64,000 nucleotides of DNA, from contig NZ_FYDX01000008.1 in NCBI RefSeq assembly GCF_900187455.1, positions 186,001 to 250,000 of the forward strand. The letters run 5' to 3'. Position numbers and translations under genes: made by a program. The notes under the pieces are model-generated. The model made no database searches. It worked only from the letters and a program-made list of their open reading frames with translations, and was not told the origin of the DNA. The DNA is from Pseudomonas sp. Irchel 3E13 (lineage in GTDB: Bacteria; Pseudomonadota; Gammaproteobacteria; Pseudomonadales; Pseudomonadaceae). Positions 8,153 through 16,420 of this stretch are shown one piece after another; the first letter of the stretch is position 1, and the number at the start of each line of letters is the position of its first letter.

Positions 8153-9643
8153 ATGAAGGATTCGGTGAAAGCGCTGGCCGCGGTGTGCCTGGCGGCGATG
8201 ATGTTCGGCCTGGAGATCTCCAGTATCCCGGTGATACTGCCCACCCTCGAAACGCTGCTTGAAAGTCGCTTCAGCGACCTGCAATGGATAATGAACGCCT
8301 ACACGCTGGCCTGTACCACCGTGTTGATGGCGGTGGGCACGCTGGTGGATCGCTACGGGCGCAGGACGTTGTTTCTCGCCAGTGTGGCGGTGTTTGGGCT
8401 GGCATCCTTGGCCTGTGGACTTGCCGAAGACGCGTCGATGCTGATCATCGCCCGGACCGTGCAGGGCGCGAGCGGCGGCGCCATGCTGATCTGCCAGATT
8501 TCGATCCTGTCCCGGCAGTTCACCGAGCCCCGTGAACGGAGCAAGGCCTTTGCCCTGTGGGGGATCGTTTTCGGCGCCGGCCTGGGCCTCGGGCCGATCA
8601 TCGGCGCAGGCATCCTCGCGCTCGCCAACTGGCAGTGGGTGTTTCTGATTCACCTGCCGCTGGCGGCAATAGCGTTCGCCCTGGCGGGCGCCGGGGTGCA
8701 CGCCACCCGCGAGGTGCCGACGGGCAAGCTGGACAGTCTGGGGATCCTGTTGCTGGCGTCCGCGGTGTTCGGCCTGACCTACGTGATTATCCAGGGCCCT
8801 GAACTGTCGAGCGCGACAGTCGTTGCGTTGGCGCTGGCGACCCTGCTGGCGTTCGTGGCGTTCCTGATCTCGCAGCGGCTCAACCCGCAGCCGATGATGG
8901 ATTTCTCGGTGTTCCGCATCCGCGGGTTTTCAGGGGCGCTGCTGGGCTCGGCGGGGATGAACTTCAGTTTTTGGCCGCTGATGATCTACCTGCCCATCTA
9001 TTTCCAGGCAGGCATGGGGCTGGATAACGTCGACGCGGGCTTGCTGCTGCTGGCGTACACCTTGCCAACCCTGTTTGTGCCGCCGTTGGGTGAACGCCTG
9101 GCGCTGAAACTTCAGCCGGGCGTGATGATTCCTGCCGGGCTGCTGGTGATCGGGGCGGGATTGATGTTGATGTGCATCGCCATCGGCAGTGCCAATTTGC
9201 TGGTTCCCGTTATGGCGGCAGGCTGCGTGTTGGCGGGGACCGGACTTGGGTTGACCAACACCCCGGTGACCAACACCAGCACCGGCTCCGTGCTGCCATC
9301 GCGGGCGGGCATGGCCTCGGGCATGGACATGAGTGCGCGGATGACCTCGCTGGCCATCAACATCGCGGTGATGGGGTGGGTACTCGTGCAAGGCATTGCC
9401 GGCAGCTTGCGCCAGACACTGCCGGGGTTGAGGGAGGGTTCGGCATTGCAGGCCACGGCCCAGGCGGTGGCGGCCGGCAAACAAGCGATACCGGCGACTG
9501 CCTTTCATACCGCACTCGATCAGGGATTCGCTTGGGTGCTGATCTATGGCGCGGCCAGCGTGTGCCTGGCGGCAGTGGCCAGCCTTTGTGTGTTCAGGCC
9601 GTGGGCAGTCGGCGTGAAAACGCAGCCAGCTACGGCCTCCTGA
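8153..9643 (+). CDS. MFS transporter, DHA2 (EmrB/QacA-like, 14-segment) type
   Basis: The 496-residue integral membrane protein has the DHA2 pattern: first helix KALAAVCLAAMMFGLEIS, motif A in the 2-3 loop (GTLVDRYGRRTLF), motif C-like glycine-rich helix (GIVFGAGLGLGPIIGAGIL), and 14 hydrophobic segments with the long extra pair in the middle. The start at 8153 is the Met just before the first helix; the frame is open further upstream but overlaps the divergent regulator. The role is proton-driven export of a small molecule or drug; the substrate is not readable. The divergent GlxA-type regulator probably governs it. Confidence 0.85.
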   Translation: MKDSVKALAAVCLAAMMFGLEISSIPVILPTLETLLESRFSDLQWIMNAYTLACTTVLMAVGTLVDRYGRRTLFLASVAVFGLASLACGLAEDASMLIIARTVQGASGGAMLICQISILSRQFTEPRERSKAFALWGIVFGAGLGLGPIIGAGILALANWQWVFLIHLPLAAIAFALAGAGVHATREVPTGKLDSLGILLLASAVFGLTYVIIQGPELSSATVVALALATLLAFVAFLISQRLNPQPMMDFSVFRIRGFSGALLGSAGMNFSFWPLMIYLPIYFQAGMGLDNVDAGLLLLAYTLPTLFVPPLGERLALKLQPGVMIPAGLLVIGAGLMLMCIAIGSANLLVPVMAAGCVLAGTGLGLTNTPVTNTSTGSVLPSRAGMASGMDMSARMTSLAINIAVMGWVLVQGIAGSLRQTLPGLREGSALQATAQAVAAGKQAIPATAFHTALDQGFAWVLIYGAASVCLAAVASLCVFRPWAVGVKTQPATAS

Positions 9644-9758
9644 GCGCTTAAGAATTGCCCGGGCAGCCCCACAAATACCAGTAACCAGTGATATCCAGAG
9701 GCAAGGCCGAAAAATAGCATAGCGACGTCACCCCACTATCGTTCTGGCGGTCGTCCTT

Positions 9759-10109
9759 ATGCGTGGAATCCGTAACGCCCTCAGTTGCCTTGCACCCCTG
9801 ATGCGCACGCCGTTGTGGCTGTGCGCCGTGACGGGGTTGGTCTGCGCGCCGGCGCAAGCGGCCTTGTCCGGCTACTACGACAGCGTCGAGCAGATCCAGG
9901 TGGTGTTGCAGGACGCACGCGTGATCAATGTCCTGAAGCAGATGCCGATCGAAAGCATCGAGCGCCAGCGCGATCAGGCGGATGACACCACCCGGCACTG
10001 GCGTGTCCGCAGCCGCGACTGCGAGTTGCGTGTCTTGCTCGAGTCCCGCCCACCGCCCGGCGTCGGCAAAACCACCTACCTCGTGAAGCACATTGACGGG
10101 TGCCGCTGA
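9759..10109 (+). CDS. Small secreted protein of unknown function, partner of the CVNH lectin gene
   Basis: The 116-residue product has a hydrophobic signal sequence ending in CAPAQA, so a mature protein of about 80 residues is probably exported. A second in-frame Met at 9801 would give a more typical signal peptide and could be the real start. The mature part has two cysteines (RDCELRV and HIDGCR) that could form a disulfide. No family was recognised. It lies 85 bp upstream of the CVNH lectin gene on the same strand and may be co-transcribed and act with it. Confidence 0.6.
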   Translation: MRGIRNALSCLAPLMRTPLWLCAVTGLVCAPAQAALSGYYDSVEQIQVVLQDARVINVLKQMPIESIERQRDQADDTTRHWRVRSRDCELRVLLESRPPPGVGKTTYLVKHIDGCR

Positions 10110-10194
10110 CGGCGCCCGCTCATCATCTGCCGCAGCCAGCGCGGCGGCAGCCAAGGCAACGCCTCCTTAAACTTTCAATAACAGGGATCAGTAA

Positions 10195-10620
10195 ATGAAC
10201 CAGGCAACTACTCAGCGCGGACAGACCCGGGCGCTCATCCTCGGCGGGATGTCCGCGTTACTCTCCTTGGTGCTGATGGCGCCCGCACAGGCGGCACCCT
10301 CCACCTTCCAGAACTCGTGTCGCAACATCGAGCTGTATACCGATAGCAACGAGGTGTCGATTCACGCCGAATGCCGCACCCGCAACGGTAGCTACAACGC
10401 GACGGCGATCGAGTTGCTGGGTGTCTCCAATGAGTACGGCACGCTCAGCGGCGGCGGCGATTCGGCCAGTTCGTTCCAGAACAGTTGCCGCAATGTGCAG
10501 ATCCGCTACAACCCGCGACAAGTGGATATCGCCGCAATCTGCGAAGACGGCAGGGGCGGAGAGAAGAACACCAGCATTTCTCTTCAGGACATCGAGAACA
10601 ACGACGGCAATCTGAACTGA
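10195..10620 (+). CDS. Secreted cyanovirin-N homology (CVNH) lectin
   Basis: The 141-residue protein has a signal peptide ending in APAQA at about residue 33 and then two tandem copies of the CVNH half-domain. Copy 1 begins TFQNSCRNIELY and contains HAECRTRNGSYNATAIEL; copy 2 begins SFQNSCRNVQIR and contains AAICEDGRGG...SISLQDIENNDGNL. This matches the CVN pattern of a paired Cys in each repeat and closing segments like IxNxDGxL. CVNH proteins bind mannose-rich glycans; their role in bacteria is poorly known. A good AGGGA ribosome site precedes the ATG. The gene converges on a sensor kinase gene only 15 bp away. Confidence 0.88.
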   Translation: MNQATTQRGQTRALILGGMSALLSLVLMAPAQAAPSTFQNSCRNIELYTDSNEVSIHAECRTRNGSYNATAIELLGVSNEYGTLSGGGDSASSFQNSCRNVQIRYNPRQVDIAAICEDGRGGEKNTSISLQDIENNDGNLN

Positions 10621-10635
10621 AGAACGCCTGCCAGG

Positions 10636-12510
10636 TCAGTTGCCGAGGGATGCACGGACCAGGCTGAGGCCCGGCCGGGACTCTACCAGGAGTGTCCCGC
10701 CGAGCCTGGCGATCCGCGCCTGCATGGAGAGCAGGCCGATGCCGGTAGCGGCCTGGCTGACCGCCGAGAGGTCAAAGCCCACACCATTGTCGCGGACCTC
10801 GAGCATCAGCTCACGGTCCGCGACAACGGCCAGTGTGATGTCCACTGCTGTTGCGCCACTGTGCTTGAGCACGTTGGAGAGGGCTTCCTCGAGCAAACGT
10901 GTCAGCTCCATGCAGAACGCCACACTGGGTGGCCAGGGCCATGTGGCAGGGCAGGACCATCGGCTGGTCACGTCCATTTCATCGAACAGCGTCGAAAAAC
11001 GGTGCCGGGTCGGAGCCATCCATTCCGAGGGTGTCGCCGGCATGTCGGCGTTGACGCGCTCGCCGCTGTCCATGACGTTGCGCAGGTCATCGCGCAGTGA
11101 CTTGAGGGTCGAGATGTGGCGGCGCGCATCCGCATGCGCATCGGCATTGCGTTCCGCCTGGACGATGGCCCGGACCAGGGCGCTGCCAAAACCGTCATGC
11201 AGGTCATGAATGAACTGCATGCGCTCCTGCAAGCGCAAATTCGACAGTTCCAGTTGGTGTTCATTGCTCAATGTCGTCTCGAGCTCCCGGCAGGCCTCCT
11301 CTACAGCGCTCGACAGCTCCACATTGAAGCGCTCGGTGCGGCGCATGCTGTGGGCGATGCGCGAGCCCAGCACGGCGGTGATCACGGCCATGGTGATGAG
11401 GTTGGCGTAAGGGGTCAGCAGGACGGGATCGGGGATTTTCAGGTAATAGGTGCGCGTGTCGTAGAGCGCGATGATCACGAATCCGAGGCCCAGCGAGGCA
11501 TACAACACATCCTGGAGCTTCCTGCTGCGCCAGGCATGGACCAGCGGCATGATGCAGCTCGCGGCAAAGACCAGCAGATGGGTTCTGACGCCAAGTTGCA
11601 TGGCGGCCAGCAAGTGTTTTTCCGGCATGCACACAATCAGCAGCGACAGGCCCAGCGTCAGGGCTTGCAGGCTGCGCTCCTGCACCCGGCTGAGGGGCCG
11701 TCCCTGCAACTGGAAAATAAAAATCGCGTAGCACATGCAAAAGGCCATGAAGGCGATGGCGTTGGCCCGCGCCACATCCACCGTATGGCTGAACGGCCAG
11801 GGATCGACGGCCACGATGTTGTACACGAACAGCACCCAGGCCAGGTTCAACAGTGCAAACCAGCCATACAGGGCGTGCTTGCGGTACAGCAGCCAGATCC
11901 CCGCGAACAGGCCGGCAATGCACAGCGAGCCGACCATGTTGATCAGGAACGTGGTGCGCTGCGACCACCATAGCTGCTGATGCAACGCCAGCATCTGCGC
12001 GGGAGCGCCCATCCTCACCAGGCCCAGTCCAGGAAAGACCAGTGCCCGGCCCTGCACACGAATCCAGATGTCATTGGCCTGCGGGTGCAGCGCCGCGTCC
12101 GGGAGGATCCAGAGGCGCGGCATGTTCCAGCTTCTGGACAGCGGCTCCTGCAGGCTCGCATCACGCCAGAGCAGGGTGTCGTTCAGGTAGACCTCGCCGG
12201 CCAGGTTGATCGAACTGGTGACCAGCGCGACCAGCGGCTTTTCTGCCCCGCCGGCTGCGCAGCCGTGGCGCCAGCTGATGCGATACCAGACCGCACCGGT
12301 GAAATCGGGCCAGCGGGTGGTCCAGATATCGGGCAGCGTGACCGCTTGCCAGCCCTGCGTCGGCCGGCCTGCTGCACCGGGCGTCTCCCTGGCGGCCTGT
12401 ACGGTGCTGATGGTGGGCGGGCAGGATTGCGCCCATGCCGCCTGGAGCAGGCAACTACCCAGCAGCACAAGGCCGAGCAGCCACGCGCCGAGGGAACGAT
12501 GCCTCGGCAC
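10636..12510 (-). CDS. 7TMR-DISM sensor histidine kinase
   Basis: This membrane sensor kinase of about 624 residues has a signal sequence (LGLVLLGSCLLQAAWA), a periplasmic DISM-like beta domain (WYRISWRHG...SINLAGEVYLNDTLLW), seven hydrophobic segments (7TMR-DISM), a coiled linker, a NarL-type phosphoacceptor helix with FIHDLHDGFGSALV and a C-terminal HATPase (EEALSNVLKHSGA, DNGVGFD, GIGLLSMQARI). I place the start at the GTG overlapping the last base of the response-regulator stop (TAGTG), which gives a normal signal peptide; the frame is open upstream to 12600. It acts with the regulator encoded immediately upstream. DISM domains often sense carbohydrates, of interest next to a lectin gene. 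Confidence 0.85.
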   Translation of the reverse strand: MPRHRSLGAWLLGLVLLGSCLLQAAWAQSCPPTISTVQAARETPGAAGRPTQGWQAVTLPDIWTTRWPDFTGAVWYRISWRHGCAAGGAEKPLVALVTSSINLAGEVYLNDTLLWRDASLQEPLSRSWNMPRLWILPDAALHPQANDIWIRVQGRALVFPGLGLVRMGAPAQMLALHQQLWWSQRTTFLINMVGSLCIAGLFAGIWLLYRKHALYGWFALLNLAWVLFVYNIVAVDPWPFSHTVDVARANAIAFMAFCMCYAIFIFQLQGRPLSRVQERSLQALTLGLSLLIVCMPEKHLLAAMQLGVRTHLLVFAASCIMPLVHAWRSRKLQDVLYASLGLGFVIIALYDTRTYYLKIPDPVLLTPYANLITMAVITAVLGSRIAHSMRRTERFNVELSSAVEEACRELETTLSNEHQLELSNLRLQERMQFIHDLHDGFGSALVRAIVQAERNADAHADARRHISTLKSLRDDLRNVMDSGERVNADMPATPSEWMAPTRHRFSTLFDEMDVTSRWSCPATWPWPPSVAFCMELTRLLEEALSNVLKHSGATAVDITLAVVADRELMLEVRDNGVGFDLSAVSQAATGIGLLSMQARIARLGGTLLVESRPGLSLVRASLGN

Positions 12511-13211
12511 TACGGGAGTAAACCGCGCAAGCGCGCTTGGTTGAGCGCGTTGATGCGCGAAGACACTTCCAGCTTCCGGTAGATGTGCTTGATGTGGCAC
12601 TCAACGGTGTAGAGCGAAATGTACAGGTGCTCGGCGATATTCCGGTTCGACTTGCCGTCCGCGACCAGCGTCAGGATTTGCGCTTCGCGCTCGGTCAGAA
12701 GGTCGGGCGACTTGTCTTGCTCGCTGTCCGCCACGTTGGCCACCTTTCCCTCGGCCTGCGGAATGTGCGCGAGGATATGCCTGGCAATAAACGGATCGAT
12801 CGGCGCGCCACCGCGCAGCACGCTGCGAATCGACAACAGGACTTCCAGGTCGTCGCGCTCCTTGAGCAGGTAGCCGGTCGCGCCGGCCTGCAATGCCTGG
12901 AGGATTTTGTCCTGCGTGCTCCACGCGGAAATCACCAGGATGCTCACGGGATGGGGGCATTGGCGGAGTTCGGCGATCAGATCGATGCCGCTGCCATCGG
13001 GCAGCCCAAGGTCCACCAGGGCGAGGGAAAACGCCTGGGTCTGGCTGATCTGCCGGGCATCGGCCAGGCTGCCGGCGACGTGAAGCGCCCCGGGGGCACA
13101 GCCCAGATCCGACAGGATCTTGAGCAAGCGCTCCTGGAAATGGGGCTCGTCCTCGACCAGCAGCACGCCAGAGGGGAGGGATTGCATGGCGGTCAGCGCG
13201 ATCTTGGACAT
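12510..13211 (-). CDS. NarL/LuxR-type response regulator
   Basis: The 233-residue regulator has a receiver domain (VLLVEDEPHF acid pocket, phospho-Asp in LALVDLGLPDGSG, Lys in YLLKERDD) and a LuxR-type helix-turn-helix (LTEREAQILTLVADGKSNRNIAEHLYIS...TVECHIKHIYRKLEVSSR). It is the first gene of a two-gene operon with the DISM kinase, overlapping it by one base. A start at 13211 is used; a downstream Met (MQSLPSG) is possible. The target genes are unknown, but the convergent CVNH lectin gene is the nearest candidate. Confidence 0.9.
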   Translation of the reverse strand: MSKIALTAMQSLPSGVLLVEDEPHFQERLLKILSDLGCAPGALHVAGSLADARQISQTQAFSLALVDLGLPDGSGIDLIAELRQCPHPVSILVISAWSTQDKILQALQAGATGYLLKERDDLEVLLSIRSVLRGGAPIDPFIARHILAHIPQAEGKVANVADSEQDKSPDLLTEREAQILTLVADGKSNRNIAEHLYISLYTVECHIKHIYRKLEVSSRINALNQARLRGLLP

Positions 13212-13324
13212 GGCGTTGTACTGTCGGATAGGCGAGGGGCGCCAAGGGTCGGCACGGCGAGCAATATAAGCTGATGGCAGAAGGCCGCGCCATCCCTGAA
13301 AACCGGGATTTTGTGATGCGGTTT

Positions 13325-13388
13325 ATCGCGAGCAAGCTCGCTTAACACTGACAGACATAGGAACTGTAGGAGCGAGCTTGCTCGCGAT
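13325..13388. repeat. REPIN: two inverted REP sequences
   Basis: ATCGCGAGCAAGCTCGCT at 13325-13342 and its inverse TAGGAGCGAGCTTGCTCGCGAT at 13367-13388 face each other across about 25 bp. This is the common Pseudomonas REP doublet, mobilised in trans by RAYT-type transposases. A single copy of the same element lies at 19194-19217. Confidence 0.9.
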
Positions 13389-13453
13389 AAGCAATCCACC
13401 TCCCACCCAAGGAGCCATTAAAAAACCCTCCCCTTAGGCCCGGATTCCATCGT

Positions 13454-13482
13454 TTTTCAAGGGGCCGCGTCCTCCCTATAGT
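13454..13482 (+). promoter_or_regulatory. Possible sigma-70 promoter of the gamma-lyase gene
   Basis: A -10-like TATAGT at 13477-13482 lies 17 bp after TTTTCA at 13454-13459, about 50 bp upstream of the start codon. The -35 box is poor, as expected for a promoter that needs an activator such as the LysR protein encoded in the cluster. Confidence 0.3.
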
Positions 13483-13535
13483 CCTCGCAGACCCAGTCGA
13501 AACACCGCCGTGTTTCATCGATGCGAGACAAAGAC

Positions 13536-14792
13536 ATGAACAACGAAGCAAAGGTCGCTCAGGGCGTGCAACCGGGTGTTGGCACCTGTGTGGTGTGGGG
13601 CGGGGAGCAGGTCGAACACCCTTATAACGCCACCCAGACCCCGATCGTCGCCAGCGCTGCCTACGGCTATCACGATATCGATGCCTGGTATGACGTCGCA
13701 CTGGGCAAAGAGCCGGGCTTCATCTACAGCCGCATGAGCAACCCGACCGTCGCGGTGCTCGAAAACAAGCTGTGCGCGCTGGAGCAGGCCGAGTCGGCCG
13801 TGGCCTTCAGTACCGGCATGGCGGCGATCAGCGGTGTCCTGCACACCTTCCTGTGCAACGGCAAGCGCGTGGTCTCGACCCGCGACAGCTACGGTGGCAC
13901 CAACAAGATCTTCGAAGAGTTCCTGCCCCGCCAGGGCGTCGAGGTGACGCTGTGCGACACCCTCGACACCGAGGCCATCGAGCGCGAGATCGCCCTCGGC
14001 TGTGATCTTGTCTACCTCGAGACGCCCAGCAACCCGACCTTGAAAATCCTCGATATTCGCCGGCTGGTGGCGGCGGCGAAGCGTGTCGGCGCGCTGGTCG
14101 TCGCTGACAACACCTTTGCCACGCCGCTGAACCAGAACCCGCTGGCGCTGGGCGTCGATGTGGTGGTGCACAGCGCGACCAAGTTCCTTTCCGGACATGG
14201 TGATGTGCTCGGCGGTGTGGTCTGCGGCGCCGAGTCGCTGATGGCGCAGGTGCGTCACTACCGGGAAATCAATGGCGCCTCGCTGGACCCGTTTTCCGCC
14301 TACCTGATCATTCGCGGCATCAAGACCCTCGCCCTGCGCCTGCGCCAGCAACAGGCGAGCGCCCAGGCACTGGCGGAATTCCTGTGCAGCGAGCCGCTGG
14401 TGGAAGCCGTCAACTATCCGGGATTGCCGCAGCATCCCGGTCACCAAATCGCCTGCGCGCAGATGAAGGGATTCGGCGCGATCGTCAGCTTCGTGCTGGT
14501 TGGCGGGATGGACACCGTCGTCAAGCTGCTGCCGTGCCTGCGCTACGCCCACCGTGCCGGCAACCTCGGCGCGGTGGAAACCATCTACGGGCCGGCACGG
14601 ACAACCAGCCACGTGGAAAACACCCTGGAAGAGCGTCAGGCGCTGGGCATTTCCGAAGGGTTGGTGCGGGTGTCCGTCGGTATCGAGGACACCGCTGACC
14701 TGCTGGAAGACTTGCGTCAGGCCTTCGCCACGGTACGTGCCCAACGCACGGATGTGGCCGGCAGCGAGCGGCGCGCCAGCGTGTCCGCCTGA
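13536..14792 (+). CDS. Cys/Met-metabolism PLP enzyme, probable canavanine gamma-lyase
   Basis: The 418-residue fold-type I enzyme of the cystathionine gamma-synthase/gamma-lyase family has YSRMSNPTVAVLE, the YGGTNKIF region, the cofactor Asp and neighbours in LVVADNTFATPL, the Schiff-base Lys in VVHSATKFLSGHGDVLGG, and the C-terminal substrate-carboxylate region VRVSVGIEDTADLLEDL. By sequence alone it could be cystathionine gamma-synthase or methionine gamma-lyase. The neighbouring permease, ACT-less homoserine dehydrogenase and semialdehyde dehydrogenase instead match the published Pseudomonas/Rhizobiales route in which canavanine gamma-lyase releases hydroxyguanidine and yields homoserine. 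That reading is inference from context. An alternative start lies at 13521; neither has a strong ribosome site. Confidence 0.78.
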   Translation: MNNEAKVAQGVQPGVGTCVVWGGEQVEHPYNATQTPIVASAAYGYHDIDAWYDVALGKEPGFIYSRMSNPTVAVLENKLCALEQAESAVAFSTGMAAISGVLHTFLCNGKRVVSTRDSYGGTNKIFEEFLPRQGVEVTLCDTLDTEAIEREIALGCDLVYLETPSNPTLKILDIRRLVAAAKRVGALVVADNTFATPLNQNPLALGVDVVVHSATKFLSGHGDVLGGVVCGAESLMAQVRHYREINGASLDPFSAYLIIRGIKTLALRLRQQQASAQALAEFLCSEPLVEAVNYPGLPQHPGHQIACAQMKGFGAIVSFVLVGGMDTVVKLLPCLRYAHRAGNLGAVETIYGPARTTSHVENTLEERQALGISEGLVRVSVGIEDTADLLEDLRQAFATVRAQRTDVAGSERRASVSA

Positions 14793-14830
14793 GGGGGAGG
14801 GCGGTCTGCCCGGGATGGCGGGGCGCCCTG

Positions 14831-14840
14831 TTTCATGAAA
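14831..14840. promoter_or_regulatory. Small palindrome upstream of the permease gene
   Basis: TTTCATGAAA is a perfect 10-bp palindrome about 90 bp before the permease start, followed by a GCAATAACAATAACAG stretch. It could be a regulator half-site, but its short length makes chance plausible. Confidence 0.22.
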
Positions 14841-14931
14841 GCAATAACAATAACAGTCGCTGGTGCATTGGTTGGTACTGCCTCGTTGCGGGTTTCCCGT
14901 TGAACACCAGACACTTCATGAGAATCAAACT

Positions 14932-16371
14932 ATGTCCACTGAACACTCAACGACAGCGTCGGCTGATCCGGCCGAATACAAGAAAGAGATGCACACCCGC
15001 CACATCGTCATGCTGGCGCTGGGCGGGGTGATCGGCACCGGGTTGTTCCTGACCTCGGGCTACACGGTCAACCAGGCCGGCCCCCTCGGCGCGGTGATCG
15101 CCTATATCGTCGGCGCCGTGATGGTCTACCTGGTGATGGTCTGCCTGGGCGAACTGGCCGTGCAGATGCCGGAAACCGGCTCGTTCAGCAGCTACGCCAC
15201 CCGTTACCTGGGACCGGGCACCGGCTACACGGTGGCCTGGTTGTACTGGCTGACCTGGGCCGTCGCCATTGGCTCGGAATTCACCGCCGCCGGGATCCTG
15301 ATGGTCCGCTGGTTTCCGGACACGCCGGTGTGGATATGGAGTGCGTTCTTCGCCATCACCGTGTTCATCCTCAACGTGGTGTCTGTGCGCCTGTTCGCCG
15401 AGACCGAATTCTGGCTGTCGCTGATCAAGGTGCTGACGGTGATTGCCTTCATCGTCATTGGTGCCGGGGCGATCTGCGGCCTGTTCGAGGTCAAGCATGT
15501 TCAGGGCATCGGGCTGTCCAACTTCACCCGCGAGGGCCTGTTCCCCACCGGCTTGCTGCCCATCGCGATGACGCTGCTGGCGGTGTCGTTCGCCTTCTCC
15601 GGCACCGAGCTGATCGGTATTGCCGCCGGCGAAGCCAAGGATCCCCAGGACAGCGTGCCCAAGGCCATTCGCACCACGGTGGTCAGGCTGGCGCTGTTCT
15701 TCGTCGGCACCATCGTCGTCCTCGCGACCTTGTTGCCCCGTGAGCAGGCAGGCCTGGTGGAAAGCCCGTTCGTAATGGTGTTCGACATGATCGGCATCCC
15801 GTACTCGGCCGACATCATGAACTTCGTGATCCTCACCGCACTGCTGTCGGCGGCCAACTCCGGCCTGTACGCCGCCTCGCGGATGCTCTGGACCCTGAGT
15901 GACCAGGGCCATATGCCCAAGTGCTTCCGCCGCCTTTCGCCGCGCGGCACGCCGGTCAACGCGATCATCCTGAGCATGGCCGGCGCGGTGGCGTCGCTGC
16001 TCAGCAGCGTGGTTGCGCCGGACACGGTGTACCTGGCGCTGGTGTCCGTTTCCGGGCTGGCGGTGGTGGTGGTGTGGATGAGCATCGCCGCCAGCCAGAT
16101 CGCGTTTCGCCGGCACTATGTGGCCAATGGTGGCCGCGTCGAAGACCTGCATTTCCGGGTGCGCGGTTACCCCTGGGTGCCGCTGGGCGCGATTCTGTGT
16201 TGCGTGCTGGCTTGCGTCGGGATCGCGTTCGACCCTGAGCAGCGGGTGGCGCTGTACTTCGGCCTGCCCTTTATCGCCTGGTGCTACTTCGTCTACTGGG
16301 TGACCCGCAAGAAGCGCGAACAGCGGCTTGCCGCCATGCTGCCGGTGGTCCCGGGCGTTAACGCGACCTGA
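14932..16371 (+). CDS. Amino-acid permease, APC superfamily (AAT family)
   Basis: The 479-residue membrane protein has 12 hydrophobic segments. The first carries the AAT-family substrate-backbone motif GGVIGTGLFLTSGYTV; later conserved pieces are PETGSFSSYATRYLGPGTGYTVAWLYWLTWAVAIGSE and the helix 6 region FAFSGTELIGIAAGEAKDP. Members import amino acids with protons; basic amino acids and GABA are common substrates. The ATG at 14932 is chosen because it starts the usual hydrophilic N-tail; an upstream in-frame start adds a cysteine-rich extension that is not family-like. Its place in the cluster suggests import of the compound attacked by the gamma-lyase, for example canavanine or homoserine. 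Confidence 0.88.
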   Translation: MSTEHSTTASADPAEYKKEMHTRHIVMLALGGVIGTGLFLTSGYTVNQAGPLGAVIAYIVGAVMVYLVMVCLGELAVQMPETGSFSSYATRYLGPGTGYTVAWLYWLTWAVAIGSEFTAAGILMVRWFPDTPVWIWSAFFAITVFILNVVSVRLFAETEFWLSLIKVLTVIAFIVIGAGAICGLFEVKHVQGIGLSNFTREGLFPTGLLPIAMTLLAVSFAFSGTELIGIAAGEAKDPQDSVPKAIRTTVVRLALFFVGTIVVLATLLPREQAGLVESPFVMVFDMIGIPYSADIMNFVILTALLSAANSGLYAASRMLWTLSDQGHMPKCFRRLSPRGTPVNAIILSMAGAVASLLSSVVAPDTVYLALVSVSGLAVVVVWMSIAASQIAFRRHYVANGGRVEDLHFRVRGYPWVPLGAILCCVLACVGIAFDPEQRVALYFGLPFIAWCYFVYWVTRKKREQRLAAMLPVVPGVNAT

Positions 16372-16420
16372 AGATTCCGGTTCATGATGGACGGATTCAA
16401 TTCCGAACGAGGTCGTGCCG

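Noticed and set aside
13536..14792. Calling the gene metB or mgl
   Set aside because: Sequence motifs are shared by the whole Cys/Met PLP family and the neighbourhood has no methionine genes, so a specific symbol is not supported.
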